A stretch of DNA of 64,000 nt from Bacillota bacterium (GTDB lineage: Bacteria > Bacillota > Clostridia > Christensenellales > Pumilibacteraceae). Below, piece after piece: positions 9,031 through 19,674 of the stretch. The stretch covers positions 62,001 through 126,000 of the forward strand of contig WRAP01000001.1 in assembly GCA_009780135.1 (NCBI GenBank), given 5' to 3'. The position numbers and the translations under genes are program-made. Numbering within the stretch: position 1 is the stretch's first letter; the number at the start of each line of letters is the position of its first letter. The notes beneath the pieces are model-generated. The model ran no database searches. It was not told the DNA's origin and saw only the letters and a program-made list of their open reading frames with translations.

Positions 9031-10101
9031 ATGTCCTTAATTGCTAAAATTGATTGTGATAGATTTATTAGTAATATTAAAGCAATCAAGAGTAAGGTTA
9101 GGACAAACATTATTGCAGTAGTTAAAGCTGACGCTTACGGACACGGGGCAAGTGTGTTAGCTCCTGTAGCTGAGCCGTTTATAGATGGTTTTGCTGTTAT
9201 AGATAGGCGAGAAGCGACGGCTTTAGTAAAGGAAGGAATAACAAAACCAATTCATATACTATCTCCGTGCGAAAGAGTTGAGGGCAATTTTTGGACAGAA
9301 AATATGATTCCGACAATTTGTTGCCTTAGAGATATAGAGCAGTTGCGAAAATTAAAGCCATTATCAAGACTAGTAAATTTAGAAATAAACACAGGAATGA
9401 ATCGCCTTGGAGTAGCACCTAGCGAAGTACAACAAGCATACGAGAGGATTTTATTAGCGGATTTTAAGTTACACTCGGTGTTTTCTCATTTATATAACGC
9501 AGTAGATGTTAAGAGTAGCTTTGAGCAATTAGCGATTTTTCACTCATCAACGGCAAATTTACCTAAGAATATTCAAAAACATATATCTGCAACAGCTAGC
9601 GTAAATTTGCCAGAACAGTTTTACTTAAATGCAATTCGTCCAGGTCTTGGGCTTTACGGCTATGGAGCAAGTGATATTGTAAAGCCGATTATGACGGTTA
9701 CTGCTCCTATTATTAAGATTTTTTCAGTTAAAAAAGGTGAGCATATTTCGTACGGCAATTTTACAGCGGATAAAGATGTGCTGATTGCATCCATTAGAGC
9801 AGGTTATGCTGACGGTATTAGACGAAAAGAAAATCCATTATCTACTAATCGAAAAGTAAAAGTAAACGGGGTACTTTGTCCTATAGTTGGTCAAGTTTGT
9901 ATGGATATTACTATGGTGGATATAACAGGGGTAAAGGCTAGTTACAGTACACCTGTTGTTATTATGGGCGAGGGTTTAAGTGCTGAGGATGTGGCTAGAC
10001 AAGTGGGTACAAATAGTTATGAGGTTTTAACGAGCTTTAAGGGACGAGTGGTTAGAGAGTATGTATACAATGCACACTGCACAAAAATCAATGTACAATG
10101 A
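9031..10101 (+). CDS. alr: Alanine racemase
   Basis: 'AVVKADAYGHGASVLAP' PLP lysine motif; 'NTGMNRLGV'; 'VGQVCMDITMVD'. Confidence 0.95.
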   Translation: MSLIAKIDCDRFISNIKAIKSKVRTNIIAVVKADAYGHGASVLAPVAEPFIDGFAVIDRREATALVKEGITKPIHILSPCERVEGNFWTENMIPTICCLRDIEQLRKLKPLSRLVNLEINTGMNRLGVAPSEVQQAYERILLADFKLHSVFSHLYNAVDVKSSFEQLAIFHSSTANLPKNIQKHISATASVNLPEQFYLNAIRPGLGLYGYGASDIVKPIMTVTAPIIKIFSVKKGEHISYGNFTADKDVLIASIRAGYADGIRRKENPLSTNRKVKVNGVLCPIVGQVCMDITMVDITGVKASYSTPVVIMGEGLSAEDVARQVGTNSYEVLTSFKGRVVREYVYNAHCTKINVQ

Positions 10102-10613
10102 AAGACTTATTAAGGCAAAAACTAAAAGCAATACGGCAAGATATAATGGACAGGCAGTCTAAAGAGGATGCGATTTTTAGACGATTGTTTTTATTATTGA
10201 AAGAATTTGATGTAGATAAAACAATTTTTATTTATCAATCTTTTGATAGTGAAGTGGAAACAAGGCGAATTATCAACGAACTGAAAAAACTTAACTATAA
10301 AATCCTTATCCCCAAAGTCGATAATAATTTTATTATGAGTGCTGTTGATTTGGTAACGGGTGAGATTTTTATCAAAACACCTTCAATCACAATAACTCCG
10401 CTACTTGGCTTTAACAAAGATTTACATAGAATTGGTTTTGGTAAAGGTTGTTACGACAATTATTTCAAAAATCATTCGCATACAATAAAAATAGGAATAG
10501 CATTCGATGAACAACTTTGCAATTTTTCGCCTCAATCTCATGATGTTGTACTTGACTATATTTTAACTCCTATGCTAGAATATTGTGGTGCGGATAATTG
10601 CAGGCAAATTTAA
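10098..10613 (+). CDS. 5-formyltetrahydrofolate cyclo-ligase
   Basis: 'TPLLGFNKDLHRIGFGKGCYDNYF...IGIAFDEQLCNFSPQSHDVVLDYILT'. Confidence 0.85.
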   Translation: MKDLLRQKLKAIRQDIMDRQSKEDAIFRRLFLLLKEFDVDKTIFIYQSFDSEVETRRIINELKKLNYKILIPKVDNNFIMSAVDLVTGEIFIKTPSITITPLLGFNKDLHRIGFGKGCYDNYFKNHSHTIKIGIAFDEQLCNFSPQSHDVVLDYILTPMLEYCGADNCRQI

Positions 10614-11193
10614 GGGACGGAGTTTATTTAGCCCTAAAGGCACAAAAATTACTAGACCAACCACAGACAGAGTAAAAGAAACGCTGTTTAGTATTTTGTT
10701 TTCTAAGGATTTTTTTACTGGCAATTGTCAAAATCCTGTAGCATTAGACTTATTTTGTGGTAGCGGAGCATTAGGGATTGAAGCGTTAAGCAGGGGAGCA
10801 TCGGAAGCAGTTTTTGTAGATAGTAGTAGGAGCTCGGTAGCATTATGCAAAAAAAATTTAGGTGTTATTGATACAAAAGCAAAGGTTTTTTGCAGTGACT
10901 TTTCTAAAGCGTTAAAAGCGATAGCAACTAGCGAAAACAGCAAAAAATTCGATATTATATTTTTAGATCCTCCGTATAAAGAGGGCTTAGAGAGTAAGGC
11001 CATTGCTAAAATAATTGAACTAGAACTGCTTAACGAGGGCGGTATTATCGTAGTAGAACACGATGTTAAAAATGCTCTCGAGACAATTGTAGCTAATATA
11101 AACAACTTTAACGAGTATTTTGATGTAGATAGTAGGATAATAGGGGAAACTGTGTTGAGTTTTTTAACAATTTTTAATAAGGAGCAAAACTAA
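10585..11193 (+). CDS. rsmD: 16S rRNA (guanine(966)-N(2))-methyltransferase RsmD
   Basis: 'RIIAGKFKGRSLFSPKGTKITRPTTDRVKETLFSIL', 'LDLFCGSGALGIEALSRGA', 'FLDPPY'. Confidence 0.93.
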   Translation: MVRIIAGKFKGRSLFSPKGTKITRPTTDRVKETLFSILFSKDFFTGNCQNPVALDLFCGSGALGIEALSRGASEAVFVDSSRSSVALCKKNLGVIDTKAKVFCSDFSKALKAIATSENSKKFDIIFLDPPYKEGLESKAIAKIIELELLNEGGIIVVEHDVKNALETIVANINNFNEYFDVDSRIIGETVLSFLTIFNKEQN

Positions 11194-11194
11194 T

Positions 11195-11674
11195 ATGAAA
11201 GCAATATATCCTGGAACTTTCGACCCATTTACTATAGGGCATTTGGAAGTGGTTAAAAAATCACTGAAACTGTTCGACAGTGTTGTTATCGGTGTAGCCC
11301 TAGACACAGGCAGACAAAATCAAGCACCGATAGAAAAAAGAATAGAAATAGTTAAAAGAAGCGTTGAGGGCTTGAAAAATGTTAACGTTGTTGCTTTTGA
11401 AGGACTACTAACCGATTTTCTAAAGAATCAAGGCACTTCGTATTTAGTTAGAGGTCTTAGAAATGAAAAGGATTTTTTAGCCGAACAACCGTTATCACAA
11501 ATTTATCACTCTCAAAATCAAAACATTAAACCCGTATACTTTATAACAAGCCCCCAATTTTCGCATATATCATCTAGCATGGTTAGAGAACTCCTAAGGC
11601 TAAACGGCGATATAAGTGAGTTTGTTGCGAATGAAGCGAAACCTTTAATACTAGCAACTTATTTTTCATTTTAA
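11195..11674 (+). CDS. coaD: Phosphopantetheine adenylyltransferase
   Basis: 'AIYPGTFDPFTIGHLEVV', 'YLVRGLRNEKDF', 'FSHISSSMVREL'. Confidence 0.96.
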   Translation: MKAIYPGTFDPFTIGHLEVVKKSLKLFDSVVIGVALDTGRQNQAPIEKRIEIVKRSVEGLKNVNVVAFEGLLTDFLKNQGTSYLVRGLRNEKDFLAEQPLSQIYHSQNQNIKPVYFITSPQFSHISSSMVRELLRLNGDISEFVANEAKPLILATYFSF

Positions 11675-11690
11675 GAATATAATTTATGAA

Positions 11691-12106
11691 AATGCAGAAG
11701 CAATTAGAGCAAGTATGAAGCAATACCTATTTTGATTAGACCTTTTGAAATACAAGAAGGTCAACGCTTTCTATACGGAGATTGCTAGAAAGGATTCCCG
11801 CTAATGCGTGTAGGGCATTAGGTGCCGATTTTGTAAATAAGCGTAGATGCTATGCCTAATCCAAAAGAAAATGTAAAGGTTTAAAATGTACTAAGTATGG
11901 TAAAACGCATACTCACAATATCAGAATGGATAGCTAATAGAGATAAAGTAAAAACTGAATGCGATTTTTTAATTACACCAAATCAAGGCAAGCACAATCT
12001 ACTAATCTATCGCAAAAACCACGAATCAATATAAGCAGGTTACATTGCAGGCAAAGAAGCTATTTCGAAAATTTTGGAGGTATTAGAAAAGATAACGCTT
12101 AAATAG
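11691..12106 (+). pseudogene. Decayed patatin-like phospholipase (C-terminal half, several frameshifts and stops)
   Basis: Cross-frame conceptual translation: NAEAIRASM / IPILIRPFEIQEGQRFLYGD / IPANACRALGADFV / VDAMPNPKENV / CDFLITPNQGKHNLLIYRKNHESI*AGYIAGKEAI. Confidence 0.65.
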
Positions 12107-12213
12107 AGCATCTAATATAATTTTAATCTAATTCTAATTTGACTAAAAAGTGATTTTTGGTTAAAATTTATAGTATGAATTGAGTACACTTTCGCTTAAT
12201 TCTTTTGTAATGT

Positions 12214-12732
12214 TTACACAGCAATTAAATCTAATTCTTTTATTGCTTGTGCGATTGCTTCGGCAGTAGTATTTGCAAGTGAGTTTACCAGACCTAGTTT
12301 AACGCCGTATAGTAGCGAACTATCTCCCATAGGTGCAACTGTGGCAGTAATAGAAAAATCACCCACTTTAGGTAGATTTTTACCGGTTGCGGCTCCTGGG
12401 TAAATGCCATCAGCTATAATTCTGATTTTTCCAATATCTGTGACTTTTCCAAGTGAAGAATCAACGGCTAAAATGGTATGATGAGGGTGCTTTAGCTTTA
12501 TAAAAGCGACAGTTTCTAATATATTTAAGGCAGTAACAGGTCTAGATAGACTGCCGTATACAAAAGTGTTGATATTAAACCTTTCTAGCAATTTAGTGCC
12601 TACAAGCGGACCAAAGCAGTCACCAGTAACTCTGTCGGTTCCTATGCATAGCAAAATGGGGAGCTTATTTGCTCCCAATCCTAAAACCTCTTGTAACCGC
12701 ATTTTAATAGACACGGCAAGAAGTATGCTCAT
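12214..12732 (-). CDS. yyaC: Spore protease YyaC family protein
   Basis: 'LCIGTDRVTGDCFGPLVGTKL', 'ILAVDSSLGKVTDIGKI', 'GAATGKNLPKVGDFSITATV'. Confidence 0.85.
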   Translation of the reverse strand: MSILLAVSIKMRLQEVLGLGANKLPILLCIGTDRVTGDCFGPLVGTKLLERFNINTFVYGSLSRPVTALNILETVAFIKLKHPHHTILAVDSSLGKVTDIGKIRIIADGIYPGAATGKNLPKVGDFSITATVAPMGDSSLLYGVKLGLVNSLANTTAEAIAQAIKELDLIAV

Positions 12733-12866
12733 TTTTACAAAGGATTAAACCTCAAAAAACACTAAAATTTTTTTAAAATTGGTTTAATAAAATGTTTTTT
12801 GGTAAGGATATTTTTCATGACTTTTATTTATTCAAAAGAAAATAAAATAATACACAATAAAAAAAT

Positions 12867-13694
12867 ATGATAGTAGATATAATAATAATTGTAATAATCG
12901 TAGGAGGAATATTATTAGGCCTGTGGCAAGGTTGGATAAAATCTTTTATGGGATTATTAGGCTGGACGGCATCGTTTTTAATAACCTTCTTTTTAGCAGG
13001 AGTTGTAGCAGGTGCGTTAGTTCAAGTGGAAGGCATAGCCAATTTTTTATATAGCGAAGCAATTTTTGGAAATCTTGTAGAAGTTATTCCGCAATTTTTA
13101 ACTGAAACCGAAGGAATTGCAGGCTTATTACTCTTTCCATTTATGCAGTATCTTGAGTCTAGTTATGCTGTAACTAGCGGTGCGGTTAGTATGCACAACG
13201 CAACTATAGCGGTTTTAGTATTTGCGATTTTTACTTCGGTTATAGCTTTTATTATGTTTGCAATTGTAAGGACAATCTTAGCAATTGTTTCACATATTAT
13301 CAGAAAAGTTAGCAAAGCGTTATCAAGTAGAGAAACACCATCTATTGTTTCTAGACTAATTGGCGGAGCTGTAGGTGGAGTCAGGGGATTGATTTTTGTA
13401 CTCTCAGCATTTATTTTCTTTGGTTTTTTCTTTCCTATATTAGAGCCGCTTATTGATAATGTAGATAGCTCTATGATGGCTCGTCCGATGTTAGTTATCA
13501 GTTCTAATCGCATAACAAGTCGCATAGTAGGTAGTGGTGGTTTTGTAGGTGCAGACTTAGAAATTGTAATAGATTCTATTTTAAGTCACGATATAGTGCA
13601 AGATGGTTACAAAGATGGAACTCTAGAAGGGAGTGATAGCGAAACAAGTAATCGATCTATTGAAAATGATAGTTTTGAGAACGAAATCGAATAA
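12867..13694 (+). CDS. CvpA family membrane protein
   Basis: N-terminal TM followed by 'GGILLGLWQGWIKSFMGLLGWTASFLITFFLA'; 'SRLIGGAVGGVRGLIFV'. Confidence 0.75.
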   Translation: MIVDIIIIVIIVGGILLGLWQGWIKSFMGLLGWTASFLITFFLAGVVAGALVQVEGIANFLYSEAIFGNLVEVIPQFLTETEGIAGLLLFPFMQYLESSYAVTSGAVSMHNATIAVLVFAIFTSVIAFIMFAIVRTILAIVSHIIRKVSKALSSRETPSIVSRLIGGAVGGVRGLIFVLSAFIFFGFFFPILEPLIDNVDSSMMARPMLVISSNRITSRIVGSGGFVGADLEIVIDSILSHDIVQDGYKDGTLEGSDSETSNRSIENDSFENEIE

Positions 13695-13726
13695 TTAAAG
13701 TGATTTGTTTGCCTAAGCAAAATATA

Positions 13727-13761
13727 AAAGCGTAGCTATATTTATATATAGCTACGCTTTT
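13727..13761. terminator. Bidirectional terminator
   Basis: AAAAGCGTAGCTATAtttaTATATAGCTACGCTTTT between convergent genes. Confidence 0.88.
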
Positions 13762-13789
13762 AATGTGTTTTGTAGAGTTATTAATTATA

Positions 13790-14425
13790 TTAAAAGAAAT
13801 AGGACATATGATTCCAGTTTGGGTTAGAGTTTGATTCTAAGATAACAACAATTAAGATAATAGCAACTATTGCTAAAATAATTAATCCGATTATAGAAAG
13901 TCCTATAATATTTAATATACGAGCTGTTTTTATTTTATTCTCTCCATCGGGACTAGAGTTAGCACCAGATGCCATAACAATGGCAATGATGCCTAAAATA
14001 AAACTAATCCAAATTCCTAAACCAAAGATAATGTTTATAACACCCAAAACAATTTGCATTGTTGTTTTTATAGGTTCTTTAGTTTGGTTGTTGTATGCAT
14101 TGCTATGGCTATAGTATTGTGGATTGTGATGATTATACAGATACGGCGGGGGAGTATTTGCTTGAGGTGTGTAATATGGTTGAAAATAGTTTGGAGGAGG
14201 TGGGAAAGTTGTAGACAGCTGATGTTGCGAATCTGATTGCTGAGGCGGTATTTTTGGTCTACTCGTTACGTTATTATTTGTAGGATTATCTAAATTACCA
14301 TTATCACTAGATGTTGGTGGTGGGGGAAAATAGTTGGATTGCAACGAAAGATTTGATCCGCATTGCCAGCAATAAGCATTATTTCCCATTTTTATAGCTC
14401 CACAATGAGAACAAGTATTTTGCAT
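13790..14425 (-). CDS. Zinc-ribbon membrane protein, DUF4190-like C-terminus with Pro/Asn/Tyr-rich linker
   Basis: CSHCGAIKMGNNAYCWQCG; low-complexity linker; two TM segments. Confidence 0.65.
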   Translation of the reverse strand: MQNTCSHCGAIKMGNNAYCWQCGSNLSLQSNYFPPPPTSSDNGNLDNPTNNNVTSRPKIPPQQSDSQHQLSTTFPPPPNYFQPYYTPQANTPPPYLYNHHNPQYYSHSNAYNNQTKEPIKTTMQIVLGVINIIFGLGIWISFILGIIAIVMASGANSSPDGENKIKTARILNIIGLSIIGLIILAIVAIILIVVILESNSNPNWNHMSYFF

Positions 14426-14490
14426 AAGTTTCCTCCTCTTACATGTATTTTTTGCAAATTATTATTCAATAATAATGACTAAGTGCTAAA

Positions 14491-16485
14491 CTAAACCGCA
14501 TACCTACCACTTTTAAATAAGGCATAAAAGACTATTGAGCTTATCGGGAATGTTAGCGACATAAGTGCTGGCAGTAATAAAGTTACAAAGTGGTCTAGGG
14601 CATTATTCATAGTTGGCATCATGCCAAAGTAAACATTTATAAGATATGTTATTATTAAAAATAGTACAACTAAAGCAAAACGGAATAACAGTGCATTTCT
14701 AAAACTGTATTGTATTCGTTTTTGTTTATCAATTTCTATAAACGCATTTACAAAAGCAACTATAGGAAGTATTGCCGTTAGTACAATAAATATAACATAA
14801 ACAAAAGCATTAAGCCCCTCCCAATTGCTAGGACGACCTGCCTCTATAGCAAAGTTCTCTAACAAAAACACAATGCCAATAACAGCAAACATTATGCCAA
14901 ACATTATCATAAAATGCACAAGTTTTAGGCGGTTAGAATAATAATAGAAGTTTTCATCTTTTTCTGTCCTTACATTATGCGAATAAGTACGGATAATAAT
15001 ATCGTCATCCAACTCTCTAGAAACTACAACGCTGGCATTATCAACTGTGGCCAAACTAGTGGAGTTGGTTATAGTAGGCAGTGTATCTTGTTGAGTTGCA
15101 ATAAGTTTTTCAGGATAGCTTACTCCGTAAAACTCGTATTCTAGTTGGCGTTTTGTATCTAAAATATCTTGGCTGGGCGGAATAACAGCGGGTTCTGCAA
15201 GCTCTCCGTGCGGTACTTCTTCTAATGTTGTCGTTTGGTTAGCTACAAGCCTAGATAAAATTGCTTGATAATTACGCTCTAAATCGGTTTCGCCTTCGCT
15301 TGAATTATATACACGGGTAGAATAGCTTAAAAAATTGTCGTCTTTTTGTTCTGCTCTATTGTCATCGTTAGAAGTGTTTTTAAGCTCTTCCACTTGTGTT
15401 TCTTCTACTTTTTCTAAGCCTAATGGGTCGGGACGGTAATCCATAAAACCAGTAAATTTAGGTTCTTCATCCTCGCCGAATAATGCTTTTTTTGCTAGTT
15501 CTTTAGCTTTAATATCTTCTTCTGATTCTACAATTTCAAATAAATGGTCGTTATTTTGTTCGCTATCTATTAAATTATCGAACGGATGTTGTGGAGGTTG
15601 AGTTGCTTCTTGAGATGACAGCGAAAAATCGTTGCTAAAAAAACTATTGTAGTAGTCACTGTTTACTGCTTGATTAACTCCTTGAAGAGCTTTAGGTTCT
15701 ACAATAGGTTTAGCCTCGTAATTGTTCTCTGTAGCGTTTTCGCTAAAACTAGCATCAATGCCTATAGCTAAGCGAATATCGTCTAATAAAGCTCCAGCAT
15801 CTAAATATTCGTCTGCAATTGCTTCAAATTCATTCGCTGTTGTTGATTCTGTTGTTTCGATAGTAGCTTGTTCGTTAGGAAAATCTTCTTCAAAATTGTC
15901 TTTTTGAATTTCGTAAAGTAAATTTTCTTCTTCTACGAAAAAATCCTCATCGTTTTCTTCATAAGCATCCGATTTTAATTTATTTATTTGCTCTTCTTCA
16001 AAAATTTCTTCAATTATTTCCTCTGCCTCTATATTCTCAACTTCAATATCAATATCGTTTTTAGATATAGCTGTTTCGACCTCTCCCACAACAGTAGTGG
16101 TTTTATATACTTCGTCCTCACTTAATCTCGAAAAATCAAATTCTTTATCAGAAATCAGCTTATCTATAACAGTTCTAGAATACTCCCATTCACTTTGATG
16201 ATTAGCAAAAACCTCTCTGCCTATATCGGTTAGAGTATAATATTTGCGTCTACCACCAATACCGCCCATTGCTTTAGCACCCATATAGGAGCGAATTTGA
16301 CCTTGTTCTTCTAGGCGTTTTAGGCAACTATAAAGCGTGGCCTGCTTTAGCACATACTGACCGCTAGACTTTTGTTCTACTTCCGCTATGATGTCTTTAC
16401 CATATCTATCGCCCTCGTATAGAGCTTTTAGAATAATAGTATCAATATTACCACGAACTAAATCGCTTTTTATAGTTTTTTTCAT
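14491..16485 (-). CDS. PadR family regulator fused to long acidic linker and C-terminal multi-TM domain
   Basis: N-terminal PadR wHTH 'ILKALYEGDRYGKDIIAEVEQKS...LKQATLYSCLKRLEEQGQIRSYMG...GGRRKYYTLTDIGREVF'; Glu/Asp-rich middle; four to five TM helices at the end. Confidence 0.82.
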   Translation of the reverse strand: MKKTIKSDLVRGNIDTIILKALYEGDRYGKDIIAEVEQKSSGQYVLKQATLYSCLKRLEEQGQIRSYMGAKAMGGIGGRRKYYTLTDIGREVFANHQSEWEYSRTVIDKLISDKEFDFSRLSEDEVYKTTTVVGEVETAISKNDIDIEVENIEAEEIIEEIFEEEQINKLKSDAYEENDEDFFVEEENLLYEIQKDNFEEDFPNEQATIETTESTTANEFEAIADEYLDAGALLDDIRLAIGIDASFSENATENNYEAKPIVEPKALQGVNQAVNSDYYNSFFSNDFSLSSQEATQPPQHPFDNLIDSEQNNDHLFEIVESEEDIKAKELAKKALFGEDEEPKFTGFMDYRPDPLGLEKVEETQVEELKNTSNDDNRAEQKDDNFLSYSTRVYNSSEGETDLERNYQAILSRLVANQTTTLEEVPHGELAEPAVIPPSQDILDTKRQLEYEFYGVSYPEKLIATQQDTLPTITNSTSLATVDNASVVVSRELDDDIIIRTYSHNVRTEKDENFYYYSNRLKLVHFMIMFGIMFAVIGIVFLLENFAIEAGRPSNWEGLNAFVYVIFIVLTAILPIVAFVNAFIEIDKQKRIQYSFRNALLFRFALVVLFLIITYLINVYFGMMPTMNNALDHFVTLLLPALMSLTFPISSIVFYALFKSGRYAV

Positions 16486-16748
16486 AGAATTTTTTATGCC
16501 ATATAAAATTGATATTTACTATGGTTACAATAAATTCACTAAAGCGAATTTATTGTCGAAATACAGCAAATTTCCTGTCGAAAGAAGTGGAAAAAGCTCT
16601 TAAAATAAATGTATGCCTACACATACCCCTACATTATACAGTTTAAACTTATATTTGTCAAACTCTTATAATTAAGATTTTTAATAACTTTTTAGTACTA
16701 ATTTTGCTTGACCAATTTTCTTAAATATTATACACTATAAAAGACTAC

Positions 16749-16823
16749 GCCTTCGTAGTTAAATGGATATAACAGCCCCCTCCTAAGGGGCCGTTACAGG
16801 TTCGATTCCTGTCGAGGGTACCA
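16749..16823 (+). tRNA. tRNA-Arg (anticodon CCT), CCA encoded
   Basis: Cloverleaf: acceptor GCCTTCG/CGAGGGT, anticodon arm GCCCC-CTCCTAA-GGGGC, T arm ACAGG-TTCGATT-CCTGT. Confidence 0.93.
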
Positions 16824-16922
16824 CTAGGGAAAGTGGTTGCTTTAGTTAAAAAGATTCTTTTTATTTTAAAGTTATTGTTCAAAAAAATCGTAGTAAAAAT
16901 TCTAGGAGATATAGGTTAAAAT

Positions 16923-18830
16923 ATGGCTAAAGACGAACTTCAATACGGCGCAGATGATATTCAGGTGCTAGAGGGCTTAGACCCCGTTAGAAAAAGGCCC
17001 GGTATGTATATTGGCTCTACTGACGAGAGAGGACTTCACCACCTTGTTGTAGAAATTGTTGATAACTCTGTTGACGAAGCGTTAGCAGGATTTTGTGATG
17101 AGATTACTATCGAAATTCAGCCTGACGGCTCTTGCTCTGTTACCGATAACGGTAGGGGTATTCCTGTTGATATTCACCCTAAAGAAAAGGTTTCGGCGGT
17201 GGAGCTTGTGTTGACTAAACTACACGCAGGCGGAAAATTCGGCGGTGGTGGATATAAAGTATCTGGCGGATTGCATGGTGTGGGTTTATCTGTTGTTAAT
17301 GCCTTGTCGGAATGGTTAGAGGTAGAGGTTTATAAAAACGGCAAAGTATATCGTCAAAAATATAACCGTGGTGTGCCTATGAGACCTCTTGCGGAAGTTG
17401 GTAAAACTAAGTCATCTGGCACAAAAGTTACATTCTACCCCGATAGAGAAATTTTTGAAACGATTGATTTTACTTACGACTTTTTGCGTACTAGGCTTAG
17501 AGAGGTAGCTTATCTTAATAAGGGCCTAAAAATTAATCTTTTTGATAGGCGAGCGGGCAGAGAAAAGGAAGAAAAATTTCAATTTAACGGTGGAATTCTA
17601 GACTTTGTGGATTATCTTAACCGTAGCCGTGAAACGCTTTTTCCTAATGCTTTATACTTTCATCATAAATTCAAGAATGCCGAGGTGGAAATTGCAATGC
17701 AGTATAATGACAGCTATAACGAAATCATTTATACTTATGCTAACAATATCAACACCGAGGAAGGCGGTACGCATTTGGTAGGTTTTAGAAACGGGCTTAC
17801 TAAAATCATTAACGATGCGGCACATGCTCAGCATGTAATAAAAGATAACGAAAAGCTATCGGGCGAAGATGTGCGTGAGGGTCTTACTGCAATTATAAGT
17901 GTTAAGCTAACCGACCCGCAATTTGAAGGACAAACTAAAACTAAGCTAGGTAATAGCGAAATGCGTCAGTTTGTAGAAAAAGCGTTAGCCGAAGGTTTAG
18001 GCAGTTTTTTAGAAGAAAATCCCGCTCAAACTAAAGAGCTTGCCTTAAAGGCTATTATGGCTCAAAGGGCTAGAGATGCGGCTCGAAATGCTAGAGATTT
18101 AACTAGAAGGAAAGGGCTTTTTGAATCAAGCTCTATGCCTGGCAAACTACAAGACTGTACGGATAGAAACCCTAGTAGATGCGAAATATATTTGGTAGAG
18201 GGTGACTCGGCTGGCGGTACGGCAAAAAGCGGTAGAGATAGACGATTCCAAGCAATACTCCCTTTGCGTGGTAAAATACTTAATGTAGAAAGAGCAAGAC
18301 TAGATCGTGCGTTAGAAAATCAAGAAATTAAAGCTATGATTACAGCATTTGGTTGCGGAATCGGTGAAGATTTTGATGAAAGCAAATTACGCTATCATAA
18401 AATAATCTGTATGACCGACGCCGATGTCGACGGTAGTCATATCCGTATCTTACTACTTACATTCTTCTTTAGATATATGAAGCCTCTTGTAGAAAAAGGC
18501 TTTGTATATATTGCCCAACCACCACTTTATAAAGTAACAAAATCTAGGCAAGAACACTATTGCTATAATGATAAAGAGCTTAATGATAAGTTAAACAGTT
18601 TGGGCAGAAAAGGTTGCGATGTTCAGCGTTATAAAGGTCTAGGGGAGATGAATGCCGAACAATTATGGGATACAACAATGAGTCCTGAAAGTCGTACATT
18701 ACTGCAAGTTACTATGGATGATGCTTTTGAAGCCGATGAAATTTTTACTGTTTTAATGGGTGACCAACCGGAATTGCGCCGTAAATTTATCGAAGAAAAT
18801 GCCAAAATGGTAGAAGATTTAGATATATAG
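16923..18830 (+). CDS. gyrB: DNA gyrase subunit B
   Basis: '[42 protein letters not shown]', '[31 protein letters not shown]', '[11 protein letters not shown]'. Confidence 0.97.
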   Translation: MAKDELQYGADDIQVLEGLDPVRKRPGMYIGSTDERGLHHLVVEIVDNSVDEALAGFCDEITIEIQPDGSCSVTDNGRGIPVDIHPKEKVSAVELVLTKLHAGGKFGGGGYKVSGGLHGVGLSVVNALSEWLEVEVYKNGKVYRQKYNRGVPMRPLAEVGKTKSSGTKVTFYPDREIFETIDFTYDFLRTRLREVAYLNKGLKINLFDRRAGREKEEKFQFNGGILDFVDYLNRSRETLFPNALYFHHKFKNAEVEIAMQYNDSYNEIIYTYANNINTEEGGTHLVGFRNGLTKIINDAAHAQHVIKDNEKLSGEDVREGLTAIISVKLTDPQFEGQTKTKLGNSEMRQFVEKALAEGLGSFLEENPAQTKELALKAIMAQRARDAARNARDLTRRKGLFESSSMPGKLQDCTDRNPSRCEIYLVEGDSAGGTAKSGRDRRFQAILPLRGKILNVERARLDRALENQEIKAMITAFGCGIGEDFDESKLRYHKIICMTDADVDGSHIRILLLTFFFRYMKPLVEKGFVYIAQPPLYKVTKSRQEHYCYNDKELNDKLNSLGRKGCDVQRYKGLGEMNAEQLWDTTMSPESRTLLQVTMDDAFEADEIFTVLMGDQPELRRKFIEENAKMVEDLDI

Positions 18831-18909
18831 TCTAATGCTCAATACAACAATGTTTCAATGCCAATTGATTAGTTAAAAATCAAAACCTCTAATGTAACTG
18901 TCTCTAATT

Positions 18910-19545
18910 ATGTCAATTACTCTAAAAACAACAGAATTTCGATTGTCTATAGCTGATATAGCTACATATAAAGCACTGGCAGAAGAGGATACGCTAGCGG
19001 AGATTTGTGTTGTAGGGCGTAGTAATGTGGGTAAAAGCTCGGTTATAAACTTAATAGCTTCCCGTAAAAATTTAGCAAAGACATCCTCAACTCCCGGTAG
19101 AACTCGGCTTATAAATGTGTTTGATTTTTGTTTAAAAGTCAGCGAAGAAGGCAAGGAAGCAACGCTAATCCCGTTTGCTCTAATCGACCTACCTGGTTAT
19201 GGTTATGCTAAAGCATCTAAAACTCTAAAGGAAAAATGGGCATCTCTTATAGACGAATATTTTAGAGAAAGTAAAAAAATAAAGCATGTGTTTAGCTTAG
19301 TTGATATTCGCCATCCTCCAAGCGAGTTAGATAAACAAATGATGAAGTATTTAGTTACTAATGGCATTGGCTTTACGATAATTGCTACCAAAGGTGATAA
19401 AATAGCAAACTCCCAACGACATAAACATATTCAAATGCTAGCTATCAATTTAGGAGTGGGGGCAGGTAACATCATTCCAACCTCTACCTTAAGCGGTATA
19501 GGCAAGCAAGCTGTAATTGATAGGTTAGAGCAAGTTTTATCTTAA
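18910..19545 (+). CDS. engB: Ribosome biogenesis GTPase EngB/YsxC
   Basis: 'VVGRSNVGKSSVINLI', 'TSSTPGRTRLINVF', 'LIDLPGYGYAKASK', 'IATKGDK'. Confidence 0.96.
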   Translation: MSITLKTTEFRLSIADIATYKALAEEDTLAEICVVGRSNVGKSSVINLIASRKNLAKTSSTPGRTRLINVFDFCLKVSEEGKEATLIPFALIDLPGYGYAKASKTLKEKWASLIDEYFRESKKIKHVFSLVDIRHPPSELDKQMMKYLVTNGIGFTIIATKGDKIANSQRHKHIQMLAINLGVGAGNIIPTSTLSGIGKQAVIDRLEQVLS

Positions 19546-19620
19546 TAAATTACAAATAATGGTTTATTAGTGACTTATATTAAAAAAATGGTAAGTCTAA
19601 ATTCGTAATTTGTGATTTTT
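19546..19620. repeat. Palindromic intergenic repeat, copy D (reverse orientation, diverged)
   Basis: AAATTACAAATAATGGTTTATTAGTGACTTAT...AAGTCTAAATTCGTAATTTGTGATTT; reverse complement resembles copies A and B. Confidence 0.55.
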
Positions 19621-19674
19621 GTTTCTTAAAGTTAAACAGTAATAATTTGCAAATTATTTTCATACACATAATGT

